Source of the DNA: Chamaea fasciata
Lineage: Eukaryota > Chordata > Aves > Passeriformes > Sylviidae
Assembly (NCBI GenBank): GCA_029207755.1
Contig: JARCOQ010000002.1
Location: 39,442,244-39,506,243 of the forward strand
Length of the DNA stretch: 64,000 bases
Direction of reading: 5' to 3'
The position numbers were made by a program, and so were the translations under genes. Under the pieces are notes generated by a model that saw nothing but the letters and a program-made list of their open reading frames with translations, did no database searches and was not told the origin of the DNA. Positions 1 to 13,589 of the stretch are shown in pieces (the stretch's first letter is position 1; every line of letters starts with the position of its first letter).

Positions 1-944
1 ACATGTCAGCAGATCTTTATTTTTCTCCCTGAGGATAAGATGTCTTTTCGTTGGACAACTGTATGAAGCTTCTCAGGAAATGAGTGCCTCTTTGCTAAGG
101 ATTCTGATAGCTCACGGAATAGCCATTTGGCCCTGGAAGTTGCTTAGTTACTGTTCTTTGGGAAATATTAAACTACTTGTACTTTTCCACGAGCACAAAA
201 CAGTCCTTTCCTCTTCCCACAACAATGGTGGCACACAAAAACACCTTTGATAGTAAAGGTAATCTGGCATTAAATAGGGTAAATCATTCTAGACACTATA
301 CATCCAATTCATTGTTGTAACTTGGACTGAAATATTTAGTCATTTTCCTACATATTTCAGAACTACTGTGGGAACAAGACATGCTAGAAAATTATCATTT
401 TCAAACCTCAAGCTAATTCACAGTGTAGAAGTCCACAGGTAATAATTTGCCTCTACCACCAAAACCAAAGTTTAGCATGATGTTCTATTTTTCATCTACT
501 GGTCACAGAGAAATGAATTGTCTGTTTTCTCTTTTTTAAACAAAGAAATCATGCCATACAGTATTAATCTGGTTTAATTATTTGTCCAAAATGAAACTGC
601 ACAATAGATACAAAACTGATATAGAAATACCTAAGCTCCACAGGACAAAAAATCATGTTGTTCCATGTCCCTTCACACCAATTTTCTCTACTGGAAAAAA
701 ATTTTGTTAATCCTAGCAGATGCCAGACCTGGAAGCTGTGGAAGCCACTTTTAAATCTTATTGATAACAAAATAATTGCAAGAGTGAAATAAACACTCTC
801 CACAGAACATTTGTCAATGTTCTAGGTAGGAATGTCCTTTCCCCTCAAGATAAGTTTGTGATGAGAGCAAGGAACCTTTTTAAAAGCAGGCATGACATCT
901 TCAAGTTGAGTTTGTTTATATGCCAAAAATAGATCCAGGATTCA

Positions 945-947
945 TTT

Positions 948-982
<35 letters not shown>

Positions 983-1158
983 CCCTTTCTCTCTTTCTCT
1001 CTTTCTCTCTTTCTCTCTTTCTTTCTCTCTCTCTTTCTCTCTCTCTTTCTTTCTCTCTTTCTCTCTCTCTTTCTCTCTTTCTCTCTTTCTCTCTTTCTCT
1101 CTTTCTCTCTCTCTCTTCTTCTCTCTTCTTTCTCTCTTTCTTTCTCTCTTTCTTTCTC

Positions 1159-1225
<67 letters not shown>

Positions 1226-1247
1226 CTTTCTCTTTTTTTTCCCCTTC
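945..1247. repeat. CTTT/CTCTTTCT polypyrimidine microsatellite, about 300 bp
   Basis: Nearly every base on the + strand is C or T. Pure CTTT units occur at both ends (about 945-980 and 1150-1225), and the middle is interrupted CTCTTTCT. The complementary strand is all purine. The tract explains the two overlapping open frames here (Ser/Phe/Leu-rich on +, Lys/Glu/Arg-rich on -), which are not genes. Long purine-pyrimidine mirror repeats of this kind can form triplex (H-DNA) structures and vary in length. Confidence 0.97.
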
Positions 1248-1529
1248 AAAAGCACATATTGTTTATATCAAATAACAATTTCTAGGACTTTCATCAATTT
1301 CAACTTCATTTTTAGCTCATGCTGAATAAGTATTTATGTTGTAAGGTGCTAGAGCCAGACTGGATTTTGTTCCTGGTTTTCAGGCTGAATTTATTTCTGT
1401 CTTTTTTATGTGGACTTGTTCTTGAATATACTCTGTTGTATTTCTCTGGGGAATGGTTTTTCCCACCAAGACCCATAATGCCTCTAACCATATGGTTTGA
1501 TCTTTCTTTCCTTTCTTGACCTAACTGGC

Positions 1530-1744
1530 TGAGTGCCAGCCATCCTCCCAGAGTGAGAGACTAGATAAGACCCCTTGTACTTTCCTTGTTCTCTCTCTTG
1601 CCCCTGGAACCTTTCGAGAATAAACGCCTTGGAATAATTCTGGGGTAAGAGCCTCTTTTGGAATCTTTTGTCCTGTCCCTCTGAGATATCCCTCCAAAGC
1701 CTCTTAAGAGTTAGTCCCGGGGGGGCTGCAGGGGGATATTTTCA
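1530..1744 (+). mobile_element. Possible LTR 3' part (R-U5-like), unclassified
   Basis: This GC-richer patch stands out from its AT-rich surroundings. It contains an AATAAA signal at about 1620-1625, a GT/CT-rich stretch after it, and a C/G-rich end (seven G at about 1719-1725, then CTGCAGGGGG). A polyadenylation signal followed by about 100 bp of CT-rich sequence and a G-rich end is what the R-U5 part of an avian retroviral LTR often looks like. I could not fix the 5' boundary, the TG/CA termini or a target-site duplication, and I cannot name a family. It could instead be the 3' end of another retroposed transcript. Low certainty. Confidence 0.35.
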
Positions 1745-4700
1745 ATGCTCTATAATACTGTCGCAAATATTGAAATCATTCATAGCAATGTAATAAAGAT
1801 TATTTGGTAAATCTCACATAACACTCCCACACTTCATTCTGTCTCACTCTAAATCTAAAAAATTAAATATGTTTGCTTTTACTATATAGCATAATGGGAA
1901 TGGGAAAGAAACCTACCAAAGTGAAAGTCCCCATCAGTAGAACATCATTCTTGAAGAAGCAATATTACCAACCCCTTCCTTTTCTCTCTGAGAACCATCA
2001 AAGAAAATTTATAAATGTTACTAAAAACTGTGTTCAGTAACTCGCAGCTTTGCTGTAGGTTTAAAGATGGACAAGCTTTTTTTTTTTTTTGTATTCCAAA
2101 CTTCCAAACTTTCTATCCAGAAGCATATATCTAGACTTTCTCTCTGTGTCAGTGTCTGAGAGGATCAGAAGGAAAAAGTTCTAGCATTTCTTAAGAGTAG
2201 GTCACCAGAGTTACCACTGTTATGTTTCTCTTCAGGATTTCCCACAAGGAACTAAATGTATATGGTACTATGGCATAAGAGCCTTAAATGAAACATTTCT
2301 GGAAATCATCACAGCATTATCTTCAAACTCTGTGTCTGATCAGCAAGTTCAAAGCCATCTTGCACTATTCAGACATGCTAAATTTGTGTTTACATTTGTA
2401 CCATCGTTGATGGTATTTCATGATTTTTGGGATTTTTGGACTCATTGTAACTAGTCTTCCAGATCTTCTGGATCTGTATACATACACTGGACACATCTGT
2501 ACAGCAGAGTCAGGACGTCCTAGATCAATACGTTAGCTACAGAAAATCTGCCTGGACAAAGTTTGCAACAGAGAAAAATGACACAAAAGTCCAGTTATAA
2601 AATAACTTTAACATAAGGCAAATAAACACAGTTCTACTGCAGTACTGTGGCCCTGAAGATCTGTAGGAGCACCTGCCAAATACATGTCATCTTTTCAAAG
2701 AAATTTTCTGCTTCAGAACATTGTTTCTTACTTAAAATCATGGATTCTTCAGGTATTGTCCCCTACAGTAAAACAGCAGATATCCTATATGTCTTTTGCT
2801 TTTCAAGTTTTTTCAGATTCTCTTCTCAACAGCCTTGACCAAGTCACACGCTGGTGATAATTTACCTGTTATGTCTTCAATACTTTTTAGAAGAATGCCC
2901 ACTTCAGAATGCCCCCAGCCACATGCTGAGGTAGGGTGTAATACAGAATCTAGAAAAAAGTGGTTACTGGATGACTGAGGGAAAAACAGAGCTTATTATC
3001 ATTTTTTCACTGATGTGATGGCTCAACACCTTCTCAATCCCACATTATAAATAGCATTGACAATACTATGATGACAGAAATAATACGGAGTTTTGCAATG
3101 AGGACAACACTGAATACATAGGAGGAGATGTTCAGCTCTTTTGTGTTAAATTTTATGTGTGCTGTTGTGACTTCATCAGGAGTAAACACCATTACCTAAC
3201 TCTCAAATGCCAACCCAAAAGGTTGTGGAATAACTTTTCCACTTTCCTCACTGCTTGTCTAACCAACGCCTTTGCCTGTTGTGGTTCTTCTGTTCTCATT
3301 TGATTACACTTTAATCAGGTGACTCATTTGTTCATGATTAACTCAAATTTAAGAAACTGTAAAAAACTTAAATCACCAAAAATGTCAGTTACATCATCTA
3401 ACTTAGGGTATTGGACAGCTACTTTATCTAAATTTAGCTGTTGAATTGTTAAGTGTCAAAATTGACACATCAGTTTAGTATCTCATCAACCAGTAAAGAG
3501 ACGCTCTGGAATATAATTCAGTGCAAATAATGAACCATTATAGAAAATTAATCATCTTTATACATGGCACTATTTTAGAAGTTTGAGATGCTCTAACATG
3601 CCATAATTAAATGGTGAAGAAAATGCTGTGGAGCTAGATATGCAGCCAAGCAGGCACTGTCCTTGCTCTGTGCCATAAAGAACAAGCTAATAGTGGTGGT
3701 AAAACACGTTCACATTAATACGTGACACTCCTATCTGCCATAGATGTTTTTAGCACAATCATGGGCATCTGTTGAAGTGACTTGCAGACCTGGACTTGGT
3801 GCTGCACACTGGCTTCAAGCTCATCACCATTTGCTTCTATTCTTTTTTAATTTTTAAATCACCATGGCTGCTATATTTTATGAGTACTAATTCACTTTTT
3901 AAAAACACATGAAAGGAAAAGTGGTTACTGTGTCTCATAAAATTCTGAATAGATTGTTGGGAGACATTCTAAAGGTAGATGTCAATGGTTGACATTCCTG
4001 GAAAGCATCTGACAGAGAGAATTTCATTATAGTCCTCCACATTTTAACCCTCATAATTATGCTATTATAATTAAACACAGTTACAAGACAGAAAAGCATG
4101 AGGAAATAAAGGGTTTTTTTCTATCCTCAATGGGCGTGCAGATGTTTTCCAGATATATTATGATGTGAACCTGTGGGTTTGAAGGCAGAGCTCAGAACAG
4201 TGATGCATGGTAAAGAGAAATCATGGGGAGAAGGATTGAAATTACATTAGTAGGTAAAATATTTCAAAATACCACATCAATCTGTGCCAAGCAAGTATAG
4301 AAAAAATAATCTATGCATTCCTATTTAAAATATTCTTGAACTACTAGGTGCTCATATCCATTTTAAAATTCAGACATTACTCTTATTTCTACCTCTCTCC
4401 TTTCCCAAAATAAACATGTAATTTAGGGATGTAATGAAGTTCTTTCAATTATGAAAGTCTAACTGAAAAGTATGTAAAATAACTTCTAATAGGAAACAAA
4501 CTTTATAAATTAGAACCGTGCAAGCTGCAGAAGAGTCCTCAAATCAAATCCACAGGACACCAATATTTGAAATCAGTCATCAAGAAAGTAATTTAAAAAT
4601 TAAAAATGAGAAAACTACAAAACTTCTATGGTGATAGAAAGAAAAAAAAAAGAGATCCTATGATCCACACCCATCACATGATCCACAAATGTCTATAAAA

Positions 4701-6398
4701 GGAAAATATAATTGGAGTGCTGGAAAGAAAAGAAGACCACCTAGGTTTTTAAGCAAGGAGAAAAAAAAATGTTCCATACTTGTATTTTTTCTGTGGGGGA
4801 CAGTGATAAAAGATCATTTTGCAAGAATAGCAAGATATTGTAGGGTCCATGTCTCAGAGATGAATACATGCACACTCACAGTAAAGTTCATTTTGCTAGG
4901 TTAATTAATCAGGGCTGCAAAGTGATAAGGGAGATAATTCTTTTCTGTTTCTGGTATATTAAAATTCATTCCACGTGGGGCTATATGTTGGTTTTGTAAG
5001 ATAATGCTGTCAATAGGTTCAATGAAATTCAGTGATAAGTGGCACACAGGAGTTAAAATTAGAAAAATCTTCTGATCATCAGTTGCAAGTTTGAGAGCTG
5101 TCTTAATCTCTTATAAAGTCCTAGAATTCAGAGCATCTTGTCTGCAAGTTTGAGTACAACTGCAGTTACTCATAGTCTAACTCTAACTGGTTGAAGAATA
5201 ATAAGAACTTGCTTGTCACATACTAATATTTTGTGTCTCAAACTGGATACCCTGAAATATTGAGAGAAAGGTGATATTCTTAATGAAATTTCATACATTT
5301 ACAGCAAGTGAAAGTCAGCAAATCATGACAGCAATTCATAGCTGTTTTGAATTTAAACTAAAGTAATTTGAATTTGAACTATTATGAAGTGCTTTTCCTC
5401 ATCTAAACTGCCACAAGGTCCTGTGTTTATATCTAAGTTTAGACTTGAAATAAATACAAAAGATGTTTTTCAAAAATGTTCCACTTTCTGATATGGTGTC
5501 CTCCAAGCTGCTTGTGGAGTACATGAAGCCGTCTGGTTTTCAGCTCACAATCAATTTTTTTAAAAAAAAATCTTTTTTTTTTTTTCTTTTTTTCCCCCTC
5601 CTAAATACCTGCCATATATAGAAAAATATATGTCTGTACCATGAGGCCCACTGGGTGCACAATGGCTGAGGAGTTTTTGCATTAAAAATAAAATGTAATG
5701 CATGCAAACACTATTTATTGCATTTCTTCCCTGAGAATGAATATAAATGACCCAGGATCCTCACAGCCCTCTGTGGAACAGCAAACTGCAGTGAAAACCC
5801 TTCTGCTGCCACAAGCAAGACTGTAATGCTGCGAGACAAAAACAGCAGTGCCATTAATACATCTTCTCACACAACCAGTTTTGCGACTTGTGGAATATTG
5901 TAAGAAAAATGTCTCCATACCTTTTGTCGCTTAAATTTACCCAAGAAAGAGTGGTATTGAAATTCCCTTGATGCCTTGGGAATCTAGACAGATGTTTTCA
6001 CTGATTGATCTGAACTTCAGTTTCATTGCAGGAAAATCGAGATGTTTTGGAATTTGTTAAATTCATCCAAGTTTTGAAGTTTTGTTGACCTATCAAGTGG
6101 CAGTGTTCAGGAGTAAAGCATAGAGTGCTAAAGAAACTGTAGAGAGAGTGATGTCAAGTGATTTATTTGATCTCAATAAAAACAGCCTCCCTCGTGGATG
6201 AAGGAGAAACATTCTATCTAGCAATCCATTTATTAAGCATTCCCTATAGAAAGTGAACTGTATCAACCATTGTATGAACCCTAATTGTGATTATGTTTTA
6301 TTGCTACTTAGATTATTAAGTGTTTCAACTACCAGATAACAGAATCTATATTCTCAATAGTGGAAGAGTGTTAACATTAATTTTACTAAATATTTCAG

Positions 6399-6580
6399 CC
6401 CTGTTCCAACAATCTCTTGGAGGAAAGTTAATGGTCATAATCCAAGTAAAGCCCGCCTGAGAAAATCCCAAGCTGTGCTTGAAATACCTAATGTGCAGCT
6501 AGAGGACTCAGGAATGTATGAATGTAAGGCTGAAAACTCTCGTGGAAGAAATGTCTTCAGAGGACAGCTACAAGTATACA
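6399..6580 (+). CDS. CNTN5: Contactin-5 exon: second half of Ig domain 3
   Basis: This internal coding exon of 182 nt is a 1-base split codon, 60 full codons from 6400, and a 1-base split codon. It reads [12 protein letters not shown], then [16 protein letters not shown], then the Ig signature [14 protein letters not shown], ending in GQLQVY. The core Ig Trp is at 6418-6420 and the second disulfide Cys at 6523-6525; its partner Cys should be in the upstream exon. Contactin-5 is a GPI-anchored neuronal adhesion molecule with six Ig and four fibronectin III domains, and this is the C-terminal half of Ig3. The acceptor is TATTTCAG and the donor is a strong GTAAGT at 6581. The wording of this stretch and of the next exon separates CNTN5 from CNTN3, CNTN4 and CNTN6 as I remember them. 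The open frame running past 6580 to 6669 is intron read-through. Confidence 0.95.
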
Positions 6581-9500
6581 GTAAGTGTAACTGCACACAC
6601 CATTGTCCTGAAATCTTTTGTCCACACTTAAGGCTTCGGCTACACATGAGGCATTCCAAAGTTCAGTGAAACAGGATACCTTGATATACAGCTTATACAC
6701 CATATACCAACAATAATTTTGAATTAAGGTATATTTTCTTATTCCTTAGTATTGCATTAAAGTTTGAAACATAAATAATGTTGATTCCTTCAAAGAATTT
6801 ACTTAAATACAATTTCATATGGAATTTGCTTGGGTTTTGTTTTATTTTTATTAAAGAGCATAGCTATAATTTTAAAAGTCTATTTGTTTTAGTTTTAGGA
6901 TATAACAATGACATGCAACCTAAACATGAAATATCTGTCAGGAAACAATGGTGGAGACATTTTAGGATTATTATCACACTTTTATTAACATTTTACATGT
7001 GCTTGGGTGCTGATCTTTGTCACATTTATTGTACTGGAATGAGAGCTGAAGAAGTATTTGTTTTTTCCAGGAAATTCTCAATCTAGGCATGCACAATTTC
7101 CAGAAGTTATGATTTTCACACAGTGTTCAACATTTTCTAAGACTCAAAAAACATTTTTGAGTGACCATAAGAGTAAGATTGAGTCATGCATTAGATTGAA
7201 AATAAAAAAAAGAAACCCTGAAAATAAAAATATTTAACAAATCCCACGAATTCTATATTATACTGTTGCTGCATTCCAGAGTCTGGAAACAAAAGCCTAT
7301 GTAATGCATACCAAGAATATTTACAAGTCAAAATTTGGCATATATCACATGTAAGCTAGAGTCCCACTACTTTTAATGGATTTAAGCCACACTACTTTCT
7401 ATCATTCCCTGAATGCTACAACCTTAAATACTTAGCTGAAAAGGTCTGCAGTGGGAGGTTAGGAAACAGATCTTTCAAACTGAATTGTCTTCTGTCTTCA
7501 AATATCCCTGCCAGTGGAATTCCAAATGATGCAGTTTAGATAGATCCTCAAGTTAATGGATATGTCTAAGAAGAAGACTCTCCTCTTAATTTTCTTTTTC
7601 TTATCCTGATTTCAGCCCATGGCTCCTAATGCCTTCTCCCCAATACTAACTGTATGGAGGTCTCTCTCTTTGTTACACACTTTCATCAAATAACTGTAGA
7701 CTGGCATGGTATATTTAGTTTATTTTCCACATATATCATATTTTCAGGTCCATAATCAATTTTTCTGTCTCCTCTGGCTCTCCAATGTCTTTATCTTAAC
7801 TTGATTAATTTTAGTGAGTATCAGCGTATAGCTGGATCATGATCCTTTCCTTGCTTTTCATTCTCATCCACCTAGAGCCCAGGGCAGGTTTTTGTCTTCA
7901 ATTTTTCTTGTATATGCTGGAAAAATGTGATGGTTAAGATGACAGTCTGTGCACTGAGTTTCAAGTTTGTCATCTTGTACTTGCAGCAAAGGTTTTATAA
8001 GACTTTTCCCGAAAACAGCAGCCAAAGCCCAGCACCCAATCTATTCCTCCTAGTATGACAGTACCCCACTGATATTTCTCTAATTCTTATTACAAATTAC
8101 TGCCATGAAAGTATAGATGCTCCTACAAGGCACCTGAGGGCCAGGGGAATTTAGCAGCTGGTCTTTTTCTACAATGTTTCTTAAAATGTTAGAAATACTG
8201 AAAATTTAATTTGAGTTAAAAGATGTATCACAGCTCATACACTTCCTACCTGTTTTCTAGAGTTGTGAAACTACTAGATGCCAAAGTGGTATAAAAAGAT
8301 GTTATAATTATCTATTCTTCCCTCTTTCAGAGTTAAAATAATATAAAAGGTACTCTTCAAGAGAGAAGCTGAGATGTTATAAAATGAAATTATTTCTTCA
8401 AGAGCATCATGCGCATCACTGGCATAAAATGACAGCTAACATGATATAGTGTTCTACACAACTCTTCGTCTCTCATTAACCTTTTACTTTGAGTAAAATT
8501 AAAGGTGGTACTCAAATCCATAGAAAATATTTACAATGTTAGTTTTGTCCTATTCTGTTTAGATAGAAATATGAATTTTTCATTCTTCACCATTGTCTAA
8601 ATTACATTTTTAGGGTCTCTGCCTTAAGAGGATAAAGCACATATTTAGTTCATTGGTGTTTTTTGCAATAATGTTAGGACAACTTCTTTAACACTTCAGG
8701 AAGAGAGTTCCCTTCATATTGTCTCATTCCTCTATTAACAGATATGTGAGACTAGTACATTAAGTTTCACCTATCTGCATCAACAGGCAGCAGGATTAGA
8801 ACAGGTTACAGAGGGCTTTCAGATGGACACTACCAGTAGTGACCTCCAACACAGCAGGACAAGAAGCACAGACTTTACTAGCCCTCCCACTCATGCCTTT
8901 CTTTGGCCACAAGATAAAATACTCCCCATGGAGCCACTCTCAGCCTTCATGAAGGCAGCATTAGTGTCTTACTGGCCTACAAACTTTGGCTACTCTTTCC
9001 AGAGGTGTAAGAGAGTTTATGTGAGGTTTCTACACAACATTTAACCAAACATTACTTCACAAAACTCTCAGCTTCCTTAGCTGACAGCTGATGTTGGAGG
9101 ATTTGGGGGCATTATCTTAAATGGCTCTTTCTGCTGTACTTTTCATTCAAAACAACAGTCAACATGAATTTTTTACCTGCAAGCTCATTGTCTTTTCACT
9201 GACATCTTATTCCTCCAGGTGACAATGATTACTTTGGCTCAGAAATTCAGTTGTAGGCCGTCATTCCTTACCAGGGGTTTCTTGCAAAATTTCAGAGCAG
9301 TCTGTAGGACCAGCTGTGTCATACTGTGGTCTCACAATTTGCATATCTCTATAGGAACTCACTTGCTGTCTGTTTGAATCTTCTTCATCTTGCCAGTTGC
9401 ATCTGATCTGGGTCACCACAGAGTATTCTGGAGAAAGCCCAGGACACCCAGTCTGCCTGTCTAGTCACATTTAATCACAAACTAGTGATTCTTTGCTTCT

Positions 9501-12500
9501 TACCTGCTGCTGCAATCCAGACGCACCATGACTGCCTGATGCAGCTGACAATTCAGATGTTGTTCAGAAAGCAAGGTTTCAGATGCTGACAACTTCAGAT
9601 TATTGTAGTCTCAGCACTTGGCGCAAATTCAGCTGTAGGCATTAAAAAAAAAATTTTTAAAATGCCAGGCATCCTCTTATGCATTGCAACCTATTTTGAG
9701 AGGTGTGAGTTTCCCCCAAGTGATCTGCTCATCCTGTAAGTTTCCATGAAATTTTATTCAGGCTCAGGTCGATTCATAGAAGAGAGCACAAAAATTAAAA
9801 ATTGAGTGGATAAATTTGCCATTAACCTTTTTGCTTCTCCTCAAATTCTGGCTAGCAGTGTTTTCCCAATGGTAAGCACTTGGTATGTGCAATTTCTGCT
9901 CCTCTCTCACTCAACTTTTTGGGGTTTTTTCTGTGTTACCTACTCACTACTGCCAGGATCAGCAGGGGGTGGTGATGTGAAGTGATTATAAAAACACATT
10001 TTTGAAACACATTTTTGGCAGTCTTCCTTTTGGCTGTATCAGTTTCCCCATCCTGCAGAAACACAGCTGCTTTCCTGGCAGCTGGAGGGAAGGTTTGCCA
10101 TAACACAAGAGTGGAACAAGCATCTGACAGCAGGAATATTCTGTAATGCAGTGTAACTGACCATACTGATTTTAAAGTCTATTTTAATTAGTTGCATTTA
10201 AAAACTGCATGGGGAAAACAGTCCACTCCTGTCACTACAGGTTAGTCCCACACAGTAAAACTGGCAAGAGAAGACAGGTTGTAGTCAAAATTGTACATTA
10301 GTTTTAAATTTTCTGTCTTGACTTTCTCACTTGACTTTCTCAACGTGCTTCTCCTACTTTACTCTTCCCAATTAATCTCATATACAAGAAAATAAATTTT
10401 TTCACTCCAGACTCTATTCATTTACTTTCTAGGACATTAAGTCATTTGTCTATGTAAAATTTTGTCCTTATTTTCTCTCAGACAAAAAGCTACTAAAATC
10501 TTGAGAAATAATCTAAATTTTCTGCACCTTAATTTCATTTTGCATAGAGGATTTAAAAACTGGCCTGTAAACTTGCAGACTTATTGCCAATTTATATTTG
10601 TAAAACATTTTGACATCCTTGAATAAACAGGTGCAGAAATGCAGCATAAATTAAATCATGGATTGGATGGTGATTTAAAAATTTCAGAAACACTAGAGCT
10701 CCGGCACAACACTCACAAAGACTACTGAACATTAAAATGCATCCTTCTCTTCTCACAGTCACCCCAAAACTCTTCAATGGGCAGATTAAAAAAAACAGGT
10801 AGACACCATGTGTTTTTTCCTAAGAGGAATGCTGCATTTATAAAGAAAAAGAGACTTGTTACTTTTGGTTAAATTTTCTAATTTAAATAAAATGTGATTA
10901 TGGAATGAAGTTTTCTCTGCATACACATATATCAGGGTGATTTTAAGATACTTTTGTTTAAAAAAAAAAGTCCCAAAAACGGTACATTGAGTCAGAGGTT
11001 GCAGATCTAGTTAAAGGCTTCAATTTTAAAAGTACTGATAGGATTTTAGAACAAGGGTTATGACTTTATGGGGAGTGACCCTTGCTGATGAGCAGAGAGG
11101 GAATTGCCTGTGATAAAGCAAGGAGTACATAGAGAGAAATAGAAGCCAAAAAGTGATGAACAGTATTTCTCTCAGTCACGCTTTTAGCTCTCTTCCAGCT
11201 ACATCTACCTATTGCTTTGTTACTTTATTCTCAAAGGGATGGGAATCTTGTCTTCACGGATGGCAAGTTCAACAGCTTGAAAAATGTAACTCCAAAGGCC
11301 ATTTAGGCTAAGAGGAGAAAATTTAAAGTAGAAATACCTCAACTAATGGAAAAAGGTTGTTCTGATCAATCAGTCATGCCAGTGTGATTTGCAAGTTTGT
11401 AGTTTCAGAAGAAAACCTGTGCCACAATTGTGGTAGCAAGACAGCCACAGACTAAGGGTAGGGAGCAGCAGTTCTGAAGAGGACAAGTCTGCAGTCAGGC
11501 TTAGGGCAGCGTTGTTTCAGTGTAAAAATGTGCATGTTTTTTTCTGGACACTCTGGTTGATGATGAGTTCAGATTCAACATAGAAATGTGAGACTATATG
11601 TGTTTTGAGTCAAATAGTAAAATTTACAGAACAGCAAAATAATTAAAATAAGTCAATATAAATAGGAACAGTTTAGTTCCTCTTTGAAATTATTTGCATA
11701 ATTTTATGGTACCACTGGCTGTCTTTTATGGCTTTTTTTGCTACACATTTAGCTGTCTCATCTTCCAGAATCATATTAATGTAGTTATTTTCAAAGGAAA
11801 CCATTTCTTCTCAGCATGCTTCCTTTGTGCATATTGAAGCACAAATAATACGAACAACAACTATACAGTGCACTTGAATTATTCTTCTAGGACAACAAAG
11901 AAGAGATAAGCAGGGACTCCTAAAATCTGTTTCTTTCTGCTGATTTTTGTGGGACCCTTTGTTGTAACTTCAGAAAGAAGAAATTCAGCACAACAGAGCA
12001 CATATAGAGAATTTCATGATTTTCCTTTGCAATAAGGGAGAAGAATAAGGAAGAATAAGGAAGAAGAGTTATTTTGTCTTGGGTTTGGGAGTGAGGCTGG
12101 GTCAATTTCTCTGCTTTCCTCTACCAGAAAGGAAATGAGTGATTCTTCTTCTAATATGTTTCCAGCTTCTGACAAATGTCTGGCCTGAGACTCTGGAGCA
12201 GAGTATTCCCTGCTCAGGAATTATAGGCACTTCGTTCACTGTCTTTATCATCCATGCACAAGAAGTAAGCTAGAAGCAGTTAGTCACCTGTCATCCCTTT
12301 TCATATCTTCACACGTCTTTGATTGATGACCTGTCAAATGCCAGCTAGATTCAAAGATTTATTTTTAAACTCAATTCCCCATGTTTAAGTACATTATCAA
12401 TTATCTGTCATTTGAAGCAGAGACTTTGTTATGACAGATCTGGACTTCTAGTCACACCATGCAGAATTTTACATCCCTCTAGCAATGCCTTTTAGCTACT

Positions 12501-13589
12501 TATACTCTATGATTTGGAAAAACAACAAAAGCAAACAAACAGAAAAAAAAAAATCCCAAACAAGCATTTGATATCCTTATGTTAATTATTGTCATCTATC
12601 ACCCTCTGTGTTATACACAGTGATATGGCTACAGTATGAAAGCCCAAAAGCTGGCTTTTAAGCATACGTCTTTATTTCTGCATATCAATTCTCAGTTTCT
12701 CACTGAGTCATATAGTGTTTTCCAGATTATAAAATCCTGCAAATAGCTATCAGATTGACTGCCACATTAAAGTTCTATTTCTCTGAAAAAAAAAAAAAAA
12801 ATCCCTGTTTTTTCTTGTATTTTGAGTCTCGAGGGGTTTTCTTCATGCTCTGGACTCCAACATTTTTTGATGGATTATTTCATGAAAGTTAGGTACTAGT
12901 GATCACATACACAGCTATCAACTGCCTGCCTTTGAAAAAAGACTGCTTTAAGAGTGATTTACTGTGTAATTTATATTCCTGATGAATGCTGGAAATCCCA
13001 TGGCTTCTGTGCTTAAAAATGTTAAAAGCATTTTCTCCATTGAAATAAGAATTAAATTTAACAAAACACACTTTAACAAAAAGATATGTGCAAATACCTT
13101 ACCAAATTCCTAGTCATTCCCTCACTAAATAAATAATGATTTCCTTGTAAACTGAGAAAACGACATGAAGCACAGCCTATGACAATTAACCTCATTAACG
13201 TAATTCAAATATCTTAGGTCTTTAAAATTATTAAATGTTCCATTGTGACTATCAAACATTTGTCTTAAATTCAGGAATAATGAACCCAATAGTGCTGCAA
13301 TTTAATCCATTGGACTTTATCAAATCAAGCAGGTTTCTATTCTTGGTCATGTTACTGCTCACAACCTGGTACCATTACTGCATTTCCTTTAAAGTTGGGA
13401 GTTTGTTAATTTTATTACTGCCTCTTTTGATTTGGGCCTTTTTCTTTTAATGTGCTTTGTTCTGACAGTAAGGTAAGTCTTGTAAAGGCCATTAATTTGA
13501 GCTTTTTAATTGATTAGGTCTTTGCACATCAGCTAGAGACTTACCACTTTATAATCTTTTACTGTAACACGGCAATTTTTTTCTTGCAG
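6581..13589 (+). other. CNTN5: CNTN5 intron (about 7.0 kb)
   Basis: The intron runs from donor GTAAGT to acceptor TTCTTGCAG and separates the Ig3 and Ig4 exons. It splits a Thr codon (A from upstream, CC from downstream). It is AT-rich. The part from about 8700 to 10150 is somewhat more GC-rich and may hold an old, unrecognised repeat, but I could not match it to any family. Short A-runs occur at 9643-9651 and about 12786-12801. I see no exon, RNA gene or recognisable element. Confidence 0.85.

Larger units (their letters stand above)
1..6398 (+). other. CNTN5: CNTN5 intron, 3' part (upstream exon outside window)
   Basis: This AT-rich non-coding stretch precedes the first visible contactin exon. 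I looked for the preceding exon, which should encode the first half of Ig domain 3 and end just before the Asn-Pro-Val-Pro motif with two bases of a split Asn codon, and did not find it. The stretch is therefore read as the downstream part of an intron that ends in the acceptor TATTTCAG at 6391-6398. Apart from the pyrimidine tract and the LTR-like patch listed separately, there are short T-runs near 2076-2089 and 5570-5590. I see no other recognisable content. The short ORFs here show no domain or codon pattern and are probably chance. Confidence 0.75.

Noticed and set aside
845..1285. Overlapping 136- and 121-codon open frames on opposite strands
   Set aside because: Both are translations of the C/T microsatellite (Lys/Glu/Arg-rich on one strand, Ser/Phe/Leu-rich on the other) and have no coding signal.
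6475..6669. 64-codon open frame treated as a stand-alone gene
   Set aside because: Its first part is the real CNTN5 Ig3 exon in frame; the part after 6580 is intron read-through past a strong GTAAGT donor.
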